A stretch of 35,854 nucleotides of DNA from Anaeromyxobacter sp. (GCA_025360965.1 JANYBC010000224.1:1-35854); one strand, 5' to 3'; positions 26,096-34,376 are shown, counted from the first letter of the stretch. Made by a program: numbers and translations. The notes: generated from the letters alone by a model not told the origin.

Positions 26096-27897
26096 CCAGG
26101 CTGGGTGCCGACGTGGTGGTGGAGCTGGTGCTGAGGCACGACCGGGGCGAGTGGCCCCGGCTCATCGACGAGCTCTGCGGCGGCGACGCCGGGCTGGCGG
26201 AGCTGGTGCGCGGCCTGCTGGCCCACTACGACCGGCCCGATGGCCCGCTGCCCTCCGGGCCCTACCCGGTGGAGCTCGGTCCGTTCACGCTGGAGCGTGA
26301 GCTGGGGGCCGGGGCGCACGGCAAGGTCTACCTGGCGCGGCGCCCGCCGCTGGAGGGGTACGTGGCCCTCAAGCTGCTGCGCCCGGGGCCGGGCATGAGC
26401 CAGTTCGTCGAGCAGGTGCGGCGCGAGGCGGGGCGGGCCCGGCGCATCCCCAGCGCCCACGTGGTGCCGGTCTTCGACGCCGGGCGCATCGAGGGCGGGC
26501 CGTTCTACGTGGAGATGGCGGTCTGCGCCGATCCCGACGAGGAGGCGCCCGGCTCGATCCGGATCGGGCGGTCGCTCCGCGAGGCCCAGCCCGGGCTCGC
26601 GCCGCTCGAGGCGGCCCGGCTGGTGGAGGACCTGGCGGGCGCCGTCCACGCCGCCCACCGGACCGGCGTCATCCACGGCGACGTGAAGCCGGAGAACGTG
26701 CTGCTCACGCCGGAGAGCCGTCGGGTCATGCTGGCCGACTTCGGCATCGCCACCTCGCTGGCGGCGGCCACCCCGGGCACGCTGAGCGGCGGGCAGGGCG
26801 GGGCTGGCGGCGCCCGCGGCTCGGCGCGGTCCCAGCCCATCGGGACGGTGGCCTACATGGCGCCCGAGCAGTGGCGAGACCGGCTGCCGCCGACGCCGTC
26901 CTCGGATGTCTACACCCTGGGTGGAACGCTCTACTTCCTGCTCTCCGGCGAGGCGCCGCACGCCGGGCGGAGCGGTGACGCCGATCCGACGCCACCGCCG
27001 CTGCCCGCCTCGGTGCCGCCGAGGCTCAGGGAGATCGTCTCCCGGGCGCTGGCCGCCAGGCCCGAGGAGCGCCCCAGCTCGGCGGGGGCCCTGGCCGAGG
27101 AGCTGCGGCGTTACCGTCGCCTGGAGCCGACCTGGCACGAGCGCCGCTCCGCGCTGCGGCGCTCGGCGCTCTTCCTGCGCCGGCACCGGGCCGAGCTGGT
27201 GGCGGTGGCGGTGGTGGTGGCGGCCCTGCTGCCGCTCATGGTGGCCGGGTACCAGCTGCTCACCGGCAAGGTGGTCGAGCTGGCGGCGCGCGAGGCGGCG
27301 CTGGGCGGCAAGCTCGAGGAGCTGGAGCGCTCCCGCCGGTCGCTCGAGGCCGACATCGCCAGGCTCGAAGGGGCGGCGGACGCCAAGCAGAAGGAGCTGA
27401 AGCGGGTCGAGGCGCGGCTGGCGCAGCTGCCGAAGCTGGAGCAGGCGCTCGGCGCGGCGCGGGAGCAGGCCGACCACCAGCGTGAGGTGGCGACCCGCGC
27501 CGAGGGCGAGGCTCGGGGAGCGGCCAGGAAGGTGGCGACCCTGGAAGGGCAGCTGGTCGCGGTCCGCGAGACGTCGGCGGAGGCGGAGCGGCGCGAGATC
27601 ATGACGCTCAAGGAGGCCGGGCGGGCGGCCGGTGAGCGCGACGAGGCGCGCAAGCGGGTGACCGAGGTCGAGGCGCAGGGGCGGGCGCTCGAGGCCCGGA
27701 AGACAGCGCTGGAGAAGGAGCTCCGCGAAAACGCCGCCGCGCTGGGTGCGGCTCGGGCGCTCGCCGAGCGGGAGGCGACCAGGGCCGCCGGCGCGGAGCG
27801 GGAGCGTGATGCCCTGCGCGCTCGCACCGGCGGCGGGGCGGGGGTGGCCGGGAGCACCGGCGGGACCGGCGGGACCGGCGTCGAGCCGGGGCGCTGA
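26092..27897 (+). CDS. Transmembrane Ser/Thr protein kinase with long coiled coil
   Basis: 601 residues. N-terminal helical region (1-60), kinase domain about 65-345: glycine loop GAGAHGKV (73-80), Lys94 (VALKLL), catalytic loop IHGDVKPEN with Asp197 and Asn202, DFG 216-218, APE 257-259. Gly196 replaces the Arg of the HRD motif, so this is a non-RD kinase. A Gly/Ser-rich insert (about 225-248) lies in the activation segment. One membrane helix (about 368-388) is followed by a continuous charged coiled coil (about 395-575) and a short Gly/Thr tail, presumably periplasmic. No PASTA or PQQ sensor is present. It is coupled to the ECF gene upstream, its likely phosphorylation target. Confidence 0.88.
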   Translation: MTRLGADVVVELVLRHDRGEWPRLIDELCGGDAGLAELVRGLLAHYDRPDGPLPSGPYPVELGPFTLERELGAGAHGKVYLARRPPLEGYVALKLLRPGPGMSQFVEQVRREAGRARRIPSAHVVPVFDAGRIEGGPFYVEMAVCADPDEEAPGSIRIGRSLREAQPGLAPLEAARLVEDLAGAVHAAHRTGVIHGDVKPENVLLTPESRRVMLADFGIATSLAAATPGTLSGGQGGAGGARGSARSQPIGTVAYMAPEQWRDRLPPTPSSDVYTLGGTLYFLLSGEAPHAGRSGDADPTPPPLPASVPPRLREIVSRALAARPEERPSSAGALAEELRRYRRLEPTWHERRSALRRSALFLRRHRAELVAVAVVVAALLPLMVAGYQLLTGKVVELAAREAALGGKLEELERSRRSLEADIARLEGAADAKQKELKRVEARLAQLPKLEQALGAAREQADHQREVATRAEGEARGAARKVATLEGQLVAVRETSAEAERREIMTLKEAGRAAGERDEARKRVTEVEAQGRALEARKTALEKELRENAAALGAARALAEREATRAAGAERERDALRARTGGGAGVAGSTGGTGGTGVEPGR

Positions 27898-27927
27898 CGA
27901 AGTGCCGGGACGCTGACGAAGTGCCGG
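27892..27927 (+). repeat. Tandem direct repeat at the end of the kinase gene
   Basis: The 17-bp unit CGCTGACGAAGTGCCGG occurs at 27892-27908 and again at 27911-27927, two bases apart (period 19). The first copy contains the kinase stop codon. It lies 50-85 nt before the next start codon and could be a duplication scar or a regulatory site for the following gene pair. Confidence 0.85.
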
Positions 27928-27979
27928 TTGCATGCGGGGCCTGGGCCGGGTTAACTCCCGCTGCGAGGTTCGAGACCAG

Positions 27980-28288
27980 ATGATCCTGCTCACCCCCACC
28001 GCCGTCGTCGCCTGCCTGGCGCTGCTGGCCGTCCCCGATGCGCCTGCCACCCAGCCGGCCGGGCCGCCCGCCACCACGGCGGGCGGTGGGGCCACGGCCG
28101 ACAAGGCGACCCGGAAGTCCGCCGCCCCGGTGAAGGCACCTGCGCCGGCCAAGGCCGCTGCGCCTCCCAAGGCGGCCGATGCGCCCGGGGCCCCGGGCCC
28201 GGGCAACGGCGCTCCCGGCAAGCCGGCCGAGGCCAGGCCGGCCGAGGCCAAGCCGTGCGAGCCGGTCAAGCCCTGCTCCATCGACTGA
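27980..28288 (+). CDS. Small secreted Ala/Pro-rich protein with C-terminal CX5C
   Basis: 102 residues. The ATG at 27980 gives a hydrophobic N-terminus (MILLTPTAVVACLALLAV) that looks like a signal peptide or anchor. The Cys at 12 might be a lipobox, but the preceding hydrophobic stretch is short. Residues 25-88 are a low-complexity Ala/Pro/Lys/Gly segment, probably extended and cell-wall spanning. It ends PCEPVKPCSID, two cysteines five residues apart. No known family. The VKOR-DsbA gene starts ten bases after its stop, so both are almost certainly cotranscribed and the CX5C may be a substrate or redox partner. An upstream ATG at 27932 is possible but gives a poorer signal. Confidence 0.65.
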   Translation: MILLTPTAVVACLALLAVPDAPATQPAGPPATTAGGGATADKATRKSAAPVKAPAPAKAAAPPKAADAPGAPGPGNGAPGKPAEARPAEAKPCEPVKPCSID

Positions 28289-28298
28289 CTCGAGCGCG

Positions 28299-29456
28299 AT
28301 GGCCCGCAGACCTGCTCCGCCTCCCCCCCCCTCCGCGCCGCGCGCCGCCCTGGCAGCCTCGCTGGGGCTCGCCCTCGTCGGCATGGTGCTCGCCTGGCTG
28401 CTGGTCCGGGTCCACCACGACGCCGCGGCCGGGCTGACCAGCTTCTGCACCATCAGCGAGGAGATCAACTGCGACAAGGTGGCGCTGAGCCGCTGGTCGG
28501 TGCTGTTGGGCGTCCCGGTCGCGGCCTGGGGGCTGGTCGGCTACGCGCTGGCGGCGGCGCTGTCGGCCTGGGGGCTGTCGTCGCGCCGGCTCCATCCGCG
28601 CTGGCCGGCCGGGCTGCTGCTGCTCTTCGGCGCGGCGGCGGTCTCGCTCTCGCTGGTCCTGGCCTGGATCTCCAAGGCGATCATCGGCGCCTGGTGCCTG
28701 CTCTGTATCGGCTCGTGGGCCGCGTCGCTCGGGCTGCTGGTGGCGGCATGGTGGGCCTGCCGGCCGGCCGGGGCGATGGCCTCGATCCGGGAGGACCTGA
28801 GGGCGGCGGGGCGGCAGCCGCGGCGGGTGGCACTGCTGGCGCTGCTCGGCCTGGCCGGCCTGCTGGCGCTGGTGGCCGGATATCCTCGCCTCGAGGCCGG
28901 TGCGCGGAAGGCCGGCACCGGCGGTTCGACCTCCGGGCCGAACCTGGTGGCGCTCCCGCCACCGCTGCCGGCCGCCCTCGGCCCGGCGGTGCTCTTCAGC
29001 GACTACGAGTGCCCGTTCTGCGCGCTGGCCCACGACGAGCTGCGCGAGGCCCTCCGCAAGCGGCCCGACATCCAGGTGGTGCGGCGCCACTTCCCGCTCG
29101 ACCAGTCCTGCAACCCGATCGTCCTGCGCCCCATGCACCTGAAGGCCTGCCAGCTGGCGCGCGCCGCCATCTGCGCCGAGGCCCAGGGGCAGTTCGAGGC
29201 GATGGACGATGCGCTCTACGCCAGCCAGAAGGCGCCGGCGCCGGTGGAGGAGTTGGCGGCGCGGCTCAAGCTCGACCTGGGGCGCTTCAAGGCCTGCCTC
29301 ACGTCGTCTGCGACCGAGGCGAGACTGGCGGATGACGTCGCGGCGGGGATGAGGCTCAAGCTGCGGTCGACGCCGACCTACGTCGTCGACGGGACCCTTC
29401 ACGAGGGAAAGCTGCCGCTGGAGCGCTTCCCGCCGCAGGCGCAGGTCCTGAAGTAG
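28299..29456 (+). CDS. VKOR-DsbA fusion (periplasmic disulfide-forming enzyme)
   Basis: 385 residues. A VKOR domain (about 20-160) with several membrane helices: Cys50 and Cys58 on the loop (FCTISEEINCDKV), LLGVPVAAWGLVGY, and the quinone-proximal CxxC Cys133-Cys136 (GAWCLLCIG). A further membrane segment (about 176-194) leads to a periplasmic DsbA-like thioredoxin domain (about 215-385) with active site CPFC (238-241) and cis-proline STPTYVVDG (Pro359). Further Cys at 271, 284, 292, 333. VKOR re-oxidises the thioredoxin by passing electrons to quinone, so oxidative folding is self-contained. It replaces DsbB. Ten bases after the small CX5C protein and convergent with the S41 protease gene. 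Confidence 0.92.
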   Translation: MARRPAPPPPPSAPRAALAASLGLALVGMVLAWLLVRVHHDAAAGLTSFCTISEEINCDKVALSRWSVLLGVPVAAWGLVGYALAAALSAWGLSSRRLHPRWPAGLLLLFGAAAVSLSLVLAWISKAIIGAWCLLCIGSWAASLGLLVAAWWACRPAGAMASIREDLRAAGRQPRRVALLALLGLAGLLALVAGYPRLEAGARKAGTGGSTSGPNLVALPPPLPAALGPAVLFSDYECPFCALAHDELREALRKRPDIQVVRRHFPLDQSCNPIVLRPMHLKACQLARAAICAEAQGQFEAMDDALYASQKAPAPVEELAARLKLDLGRFKACLTSSATEARLADDVAAGMRLKLRSTPTYVVDGTLHEGKLPLERFPPQAQVLK

Positions 29457-29479
29457 TTGGGCCGGGCCGGACGGGCGGA

Positions 29480-31348
29480 CTACCGTTTCCGCCGGTCGGC
29501 GGCCAGCCGCGCGGCCAGCTCGGTGGCGCGAACCAGGGCAGCGTCGGTGGCGGCGCGCTGAGGCCGCTTCACTTCGGGAGCCAGCGCCCCGAACCGGTCG
29601 AGGGCCTCGACCAGCGTCGGATCGCGGTCGGACTCGCCGCCTTCGAGGGGCAGCGCCTGGGGTGGCTGCGGAAGGGCCCAGGGCAAAGAAGACTCGGTGA
29701 CCACCCCATCGGTCGGCGGCGCCACGACCAGGTCCACCGCGACGCCCGCTCCTTGCGGTGACGAGCCATCCGGCAGGAAGAAGAGGCCGGTGGTGACGTA
29801 GAGGGCGCCGGTCGGCAGCTCGCCGTCGTAGATGTCCTGCATCGTCCCCTTGCCGAAGGTCCGCGCCGTGCCCACCACCAGGGCCCGGCCGCGGGCCCGC
29901 AGCGCGCCGGCCACGATCTCGCAGCCCGACGCCGTCTCCTCGTTGACCAGCACCAGGACCGGTCCGGCATAGGCTCTCGAAGTCGCCGGGTCGTTCATGA
30001 TCTCGTCCGGAGCGCTGCGCTTGTGGACCCTCACCACCGGGCCACCGGTCAGGAAGAGCCCGGCGATGGCCACCGAGGTGGTGAGGTACCCGCCGGTGCA
30101 GCCGCGCAGGTCGAGCACCACCGCCTCGGGAGGGAGTCGCCCCATGTGCAGCGCGCGCTCCACGCCGGCGGCCGTGTCCTGGTCGACCTCGTCGACCCGC
30201 GCCACCAGCACGCGCCGGCCGAACTCGACCCGGGCGGTGGCGGTCACCGACATGTTCTTGTCCTGCAGCACCTGGCGCATTAGGTGGAAGCGGCGAGGCG
30301 GACCGAACCTGCGTCCCGACGGTCGCACCACCGTGAGCGGAACCGCCGCCTCATGGCCGTCGATGAGCGCCGAGACCTCGTCGGCGTCGAGATCGGCCAC
30401 CGACGCGGGGCCGACGGCGGTCACCACGTCTCCAACGCGAAGCCCACGCTGCCGTGAGGCCGGCGATCCGGGGTGGATCCCCGTGATCGGAAGGCCGCCC
30501 GGGACCGGGTCGCCCAGTTCGAGGCCGAGCAGGCCAGCGAGCGGGTTGAGCTCCCGATCCGAGCGGTTGGCCTCCTCCTCGGTCTCGTAGCGGCTGTGGG
30601 GATCGAGGGCGTGCGCGAAGGCGTTGACCATGTCGGCGGTGCCTCGCTCTCCCAGGCGCTGCCGGGAGAGGGTGAGCCACCGGAGGGTCCGCCGCGCGCC
30701 GAAGGAGCGGGCCACGGACCACTCGGCCACGCCCCGGACCCGCCAGGCCTCCATGAGGGCGTCGCCGACGAGGAGTGAGCGGAGCGCCCCCAGATCGCGC
30801 GGAGGTCCTGCGCCCTGCTGCGGCTCCTCCTCCGGCGGTTCGTCGGGGAGCGCCGCGGCCATGGCTTCGGGAGTGGCGAAGAGGTAATGGGCCCGATTGA
30901 GCGCCATCCGGATCCGGGCCAGCTGCGCCTCGGCATGGTCGCACCTCCCGGCGTCGCGCTCGGCCAGAAGCGCCGCGCCCGTGGTGGTGGCGGCGCGTGA
31001 CTTGAGGGCTGCGACGTCTTCGGCGAGCAGCCAGGGGTGGTCGGTGACCAGCGCATCGGCGAGCAGGTCGCGGGCCCGCGAGGCCAGCTCCGGCGTGAGC
31101 CTGTCGTGGATCACGTGGTGCGACACGGCGAAGTCGATCATGGTCCAGCCGTTGGCGCAGGTGGGCGGACCGCGAACCGGGCCATCGGCGCTGGCCGGGC
31201 TGACCTTGGCTGGCAGCGGACTGGCCTTGGCCGGCGCCGGGTGGCCCGCCGCGCCGGACGCGCAAGGCAGCATGGCCGGCGTCGCGACCAGGAGCGCGAA
31301 GGCCAGGCGACGAGCGGCTGCCATTGTGGGGGGGCGGACCGTGACCAT
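29480..31348 (-). CDS. Secreted S41-family (C-terminal processing) protease
   Basis: 622 residues. Signal peptide with hydrophobic core (LAFALLVATPAMLPCASG), N-terminal helical domain to about 250 (AHALDPHSRYE matches the DPHS/T hallmark), PDZ domain about 265-345, then the catalytic core: LDLRGCTGG (413-420), nucleophile Ser474 in NEETASGCEIVAGAL and base Lys500 in RTFGKGTMQ; SPQGAGVAVDL closes the fold. Cys417 takes the place of the usual Asn in DLR-NPGG and Cys476 is two residues after the Ser; Cys64 and Cys136 are in the N-terminal domain. Start uncertain between ATG 31348 and ATG 31324; neither has a Shine-Dalgarno. Convergent with VKOR-DsbA, 23 bases apart. Confidence 0.9.
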   Translation of the reverse strand: MVTVRPPTMAAARRLAFALLVATPAMLPCASGAAGHPAPAKASPLPAKVSPASADGPVRGPPTCANGWTMIDFAVSHHVIHDRLTPELASRARDLLADALVTDHPWLLAEDVAALKSRAATTTGAALLAERDAGRCDHAEAQLARIRMALNRAHYLFATPEAMAAALPDEPPEEEPQQGAGPPRDLGALRSLLVGDALMEAWRVRGVAEWSVARSFGARRTLRWLTLSRQRLGERGTADMVNAFAHALDPHSRYETEEEANRSDRELNPLAGLLGLELGDPVPGGLPITGIHPGSPASRQRGLRVGDVVTAVGPASVADLDADEVSALIDGHEAAVPLTVVRPSGRRFGPPRRFHLMRQVLQDKNMSVTATARVEFGRRVLVARVDEVDQDTAAGVERALHMGRLPPEAVVLDLRGCTGGYLTTSVAIAGLFLTGGPVVRVHKRSAPDEIMNDPATSRAYAGPVLVLVNEETASGCEIVAGALRARGRALVVGTARTFGKGTMQDIYDGELPTGALYVTTGLFFLPDGSSPQGAGVAVDLVVAPPTDGVVTESSLPWALPQPPQALPLEGGESDRDPTLVEALDRFGALAPEVKRPQRAATDAALVRATELAARLAADRRKR

Positions 31349-31411
31349 GAAAAGTCCACGGTAGTGTGCCGGGGCGCCAAACTCCAGCGTGGCCAGCGCC
31401 CGAAACGAAGA

Positions 31412-31432
31412 GACCCCGCACTGGGCGGGGTC
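31412..31432 (-). terminator. Rho-independent terminator of the ferredoxin gene
   Basis: GACCCCGC (31412-31419) pairs with GCGGGGTC (31425-31432) over a 5-nt loop. Read in the - direction, the stem is followed by TCTTCGTTTCG. It lies 42 nt after the ferredoxin stop and before the S41 protease gene, so the two are separate transcripts. Confidence 0.75.
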
Positions 31433-31473
31433 CCGTGGGCCGGAGAGGCCGTTGGCCTGCCGGTCTCGTCAGT

Positions 31474-31662
31474 CTAGAGCTTGACGATGCACTCGGTCGG
31501 GCAGACCTCCATGCAGGCCGAGTTGCCGCCCTTGGCCGCGCAGTCGTCGCACTTGGCGGCGTCGACCATGTAGTGGTCGTCGCCCTCGGCGATCGCTTCA
31601 GTGGGGCATTCGGCAGCGCATGCTCCACAGTTCGTGCAGTCCTCGGTGATCGACTTGGCCAT
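31474..31662 (-). CDS. 2[4Fe-4S] ferredoxin, Allochromatium (Alvin) type
   Basis: 62 residues. Cluster I ligands Cys 9, 12, 15 and 19 (CTNCGACAAECP). Cluster II is C-x2-C-x8-C-x3-CP (Cys 38, 41, 50, 54), whose eight-residue insert between the second and third ligands defines the Alvin-type subfamily; the additional Cys58 (CPTECI) is also typical. These ferredoxins have unusually low and unequal potentials and serve as donors to difficult reductases. The partner is not in the window. ATG at 31662 with GGAG upstream gives the exact family length. A palindrome 38 nt upstream and a terminator downstream indicate a monocistronic regulated transcript. Confidence 0.96.
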   Translation of the reverse strand: MAKSITEDCTNCGACAAECPTEAIAEGDDHYMVDAAKCDDCAAKGGNSACMEVCPTECIVKL

Positions 31663-31699
31663 GGCTACTCCGTCGTTCGGGTTTGTCGGGGCCCTGCCG

Positions 31700-31718
31700 G
31701 CGCTCCAAAGTGGAGCGC
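31700..31718. promoter_or_regulatory. Perfect 19-bp palindrome upstream of the ferredoxin gene
   Basis: GCGCTCCA-AAG-TGGAGCGC: 8-bp perfect arms with a 3-base centre, 38 bases upstream of the ATG. It is either an operator or, in the RNA, a tight hairpin in the 5' leader. No promoter is securely placed around it. Confidence 0.55.
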
Positions 31719-32634
31719 ACCGGTCGGATGCCCCTGGGCTCATGGGATGATGCACATGGCGCACCAGATGGGCCGCCGGGAGAATTGTCGCCGATCCATG
31801 AGCTCTTGCGCGGCCGGCCCCGGTGCCGCCTCGCCTGGCCGAGCGCGGCGACTGCGCGGACGGGACGCTGAGTCGCAAGAAATGCGAGGACTCAGGCTGT
31901 CCAGAATCTCACCAGGCGGTCAGGAGCCGCCGACGCCGGGCCCGGCAGAACCCCGCGACAACCGACCGAAGGGGACTCTCCGGCTCAAGGCCTCGCCGGC
32001 GGCCAGAGCGCGGCGTCGCCTACCTCGTCGACTCGGACTTTCACATGAGCCGGACCTCGCCAGATGCTGCCTGCGATGACCCGGCCGGGCAGCCATGGGA
32101 AGGCGAACCGGGCGGCGTCGGTGGTAAAGACGGCCGGGGAGGGTGGCGGCACATCCGGCACGGCAGCCGGAAACCCCTCGTCGTTGATGGGGATGATGGG
32201 GGCCTGCGGGGTGAGGCCCCGGCCGGGACGGCGCTGGCGGCGGAGGCGGCGGTCCTGGCGCGGCTTTGAGTGGCGAGGTTCGTTCAAGGTCCGGTGCTCC
32301 AATCACTGCTCTGGGAGTGGCGCTCGCCCCTTCGAGGGCGGCGGCCAGGCTCGCGTTGTCGGCGTTGGCGCTGGCGCTGGCGATTCATCGGCTCGAGGCT
32401 GGATCTTCCAACCTCAAGGCCGTCAAGGTTATAGCAGAACTCCCGTGCATCTGCAGCCATCGGCGCCGCGCTGTGGCAGGCGATGACGCGGCGTGCCAGC
32501 AATCATTGGACGAATGGCTTGCCTCGTGGCCCATGGCTTGTCAGGATGCGCGTCCCAAACGGGAGCACTTTAGCGCCGCAACTGCGCGGGTTAATTGACC
32601 TATCCGCTCGATTATTCCCGCGCCTGCCGGAACG
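31719..32634. other. Stretch without a convincing gene
   Basis: About 0.9 kb between the ferredoxin palindrome and the carboxyltransferase Shine-Dalgarno. No reading frame resembles a known family and none has consistent codon bias over its length. The least bad is a leftward frame at 31985-32302 (105 codons, TTG start), whose second half (IIPINDEGFPAAVP, FTTDAARFAFPWLPGR, VIAGSIWRGPAHVKVRVDEVG) reads more like protein than its rivals; it has no good start and I do not call it. The G+C content falls to about 61% over 32401-32640 by my count, below that of the neighbouring genes, with A/T-rich patches at 32590-32615 that may hold the promoter for the carboxylase genes. I see no tRNA, IS or CRISPR signal. 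Confidence 0.6.
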
Positions 32635-32651
32635 AAGGAGGAACGCGCCAC

Positions 32652-34376
32652 ATGACCACGAAGGCCATCAGACCGTCCCTGATCAATCCGCTCGACCCCG
32701 CCGAGAAGGTGGAGTTCACCATCCCGGGCGAGATCTCCCGCGCCACCGGTCCGTACGAGGAGGCGATGAAGGAGGGGTACGACCTCATCCAGCGCCCCAT
32801 CCGCTCGGTGCCGGTCGACGCCATCGAGAAGCAGCACCTCAAGAAGCGGATGACGGTCTGGGAGCGGCTCAAGGTGCTCTCGCCCAGGCCGCCCAACGTG
32901 CTCTACCAGAACTGGGGAAAGAACCTCGACGGCGCCTCGCTGGTCACCGCGGTCCTCGACATCGGCGGCCGTGACGTGGCGGTCTACGGCCACGACTTCA
33001 CGGTCCGTGCCGGCTCGATGGACGCCACCAACGGCAACAAGCTGGCCCGCCTCTTCCGTCTGGCCGGCGAGAAGGGCATCCCGCTCATCGGCATGAACGA
33101 CTCGGCCGGCGCCTACGTCCCGGCCGGCGTCGGCGGCCTCGACGGCTACGCCGAGGCCTTCACGGCGCTCCGCAAGATCAGCGGCGTGGTGCCGTCGATC
33201 ATGTGCATGTTCGGCTTCAACGCCGGCGGCGGCTCCTACCTGCCGCGTCAGGGCAGCTTCGTGATCCAGCCTGGCGACACCTTCATTGGCCTGACCGGCC
33301 CCGGCGTCGTCAAGTCGGTGCTGGGCGAGGACATCACCCCCGAGGAGCTGGGCGGCCCCAAGGTCCACGGCGCCTCCGGCGTCGCCGACCTCACCGTGCA
33401 GGACGAGCTGGCGGCGCTGCGCCAGGCGGTCCGGCTGCTCTCCTACATCCCCGACAACAACCGCGTGGCGGCGCCGTTCCAGCCCACCAGCGACCCGCTC
33501 GATCGCAAGACCTGGGAGATCAACACCCTCCTCAAGAAGGCCTTCAACTCGCCGACCGGCTTCAACACCCCCTTCGACGTCTCCATCGTCATCCAGGGGG
33601 TCTGCGACTACGGCGACTACTTCGAGGTCCAGCCGGAGCGCGCCCGCGAGGCGGTCACCGCCTTCGGCCGCATCGGCGGCCAGGTGGTCGGCTTCGTGGC
33701 CAACAACAGCGCGGTCGGCTCCGGCCAGATCGACGTCGACACCGCGCTCAAGATCGCCAGGTTCGTCCGCTTCTGCAACGTCTACAACATCCCCATCGTC
33801 TTCATGGAGGACACCACCGGCTTCCTCCCCGGTCGCGAGCAGGAGGCCCGCGGCATCGTCCAGGCCGGCCGCTCCATGCTCGACGCCATCGTCGACGTGC
33901 GGACGCCGCGCATCCTGCTGATCCTGCGCAACGCCTTCGGCGGCGCCTACGCCTCGTACAACAACTACCCGACCGGCGCCGACCTGGTGCTGGCGCTCCC
34001 CACCACCCGCCTCGCGGTGATGGGGCCGGCCGGCAAGGAGTTCGTCTACAAGGACGAGCTCCGCAAGATCCGCGGCAGCGTGGCCGGGATGGTGAAGCAG
34101 GCCGCCGCCACCCGCACCAGCGCCGGCATGGAGCCGGCTGCGGCCAAGAAGGACGCCGAGAAGGAGGTCGGCGAGTGGGTCAAGGCCCAGGAGCTGCTGC
34201 TCAACCAGCGCTACGAGCGCGAGCTGATGAACCCCAAGGAGGGCCTCTCGCTCGGCTCCATCTCGTCCATCGTGATGCCGACCGACCTGCGCCAGGCGCT
34301 GGCCGAGAACATCGGCTTCCTGATGCGCCACTACCAGCCCTCCGCGATGACCGGCCCGCAGCGCGAGTTCCACTGA
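32652..34376 (+). CDS. Acyl-CoA carboxylase carboxyltransferase (PccB/MmdA-like)
   Basis: 574 residues, two crotonase-fold carboxyltransferase halves. N-terminal half: [21 protein letters not shown] (split around residue 158 in the binding loop) and oxyanion-hole [10 protein letters not shown] (189-198). C-terminal half: [21 protein letters not shown]-like acyl-CoA segment, [15 protein letters not shown] and [13 protein letters not shown]. It moves the carboxyl group from biotin to an acyl-CoA (propionyl-, acetyl- or another; not decidable). AAGGAGG at 32635-32641 fixes the ATG at 32652. The biotin carboxylase gene follows after 51 nt. The biotin carrier subunit is not seen here and must be downstream or elsewhere. 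Confidence 0.9.
   Translation: MTTKAIRPSLINPLDPAEKVEFTIPGEISRATGPYEEAMKEGYDLIQRPIRSVPVDAIEKQHLKKRMTVWERLKVLSPRPPNVLYQNWGKNLDGASLVTAVLDIGGRDVAVYGHDFTVRAGSMDATNGNKLARLFRLAGEKGIPLIGMNDSAGAYVPAGVGGLDGYAEAFTALRKISGVVPSIMCMFGFNAGGGSYLPRQGSFVIQPGDTFIGLTGPGVVKSVLGEDITPEELGGPKVHGASGVADLTVQDELAALRQAVRLLSYIPDNNRVAAPFQPTSDPLDRKTWEINTLLKKAFNSPTGFNTPFDVSIVIQGVCDYGDYFEVQPERAREAVTAFGRIGGQVVGFVANNSAVGSGQIDVDTALKIARFVRFCNVYNIPIVFMEDTTGFLPGREQEARGIVQAGRSMLDAIVDVRTPRILLILRNAFGGAYASYNNYPTGADLVLALPTTRLAVMGPAGKEFVYKDELRKIRGSVAGMVKQAAATRTSAGMEPAAAKKDAEKEVGEWVKAQELLLNQRYERELMNPKEGLSLGSISSIVMPTDLRQALAENIGFLMRHYQPSAMTGPQREFH

Noticed and set aside
32270-32300. GGTTCGTTC as a tRNA T-loop
   Set aside because: No matching acceptor, D-arm or anticodon stem can be drawn around it.
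31985-32302. Leftward 105-codon frame as a gene
   Set aside because: It needs a TTG start without a Shine-Dalgarno, its first third is Arg-rich shadow-like sequence, and I recognise no family. It is kept only as a note on the gene-poor stretch.
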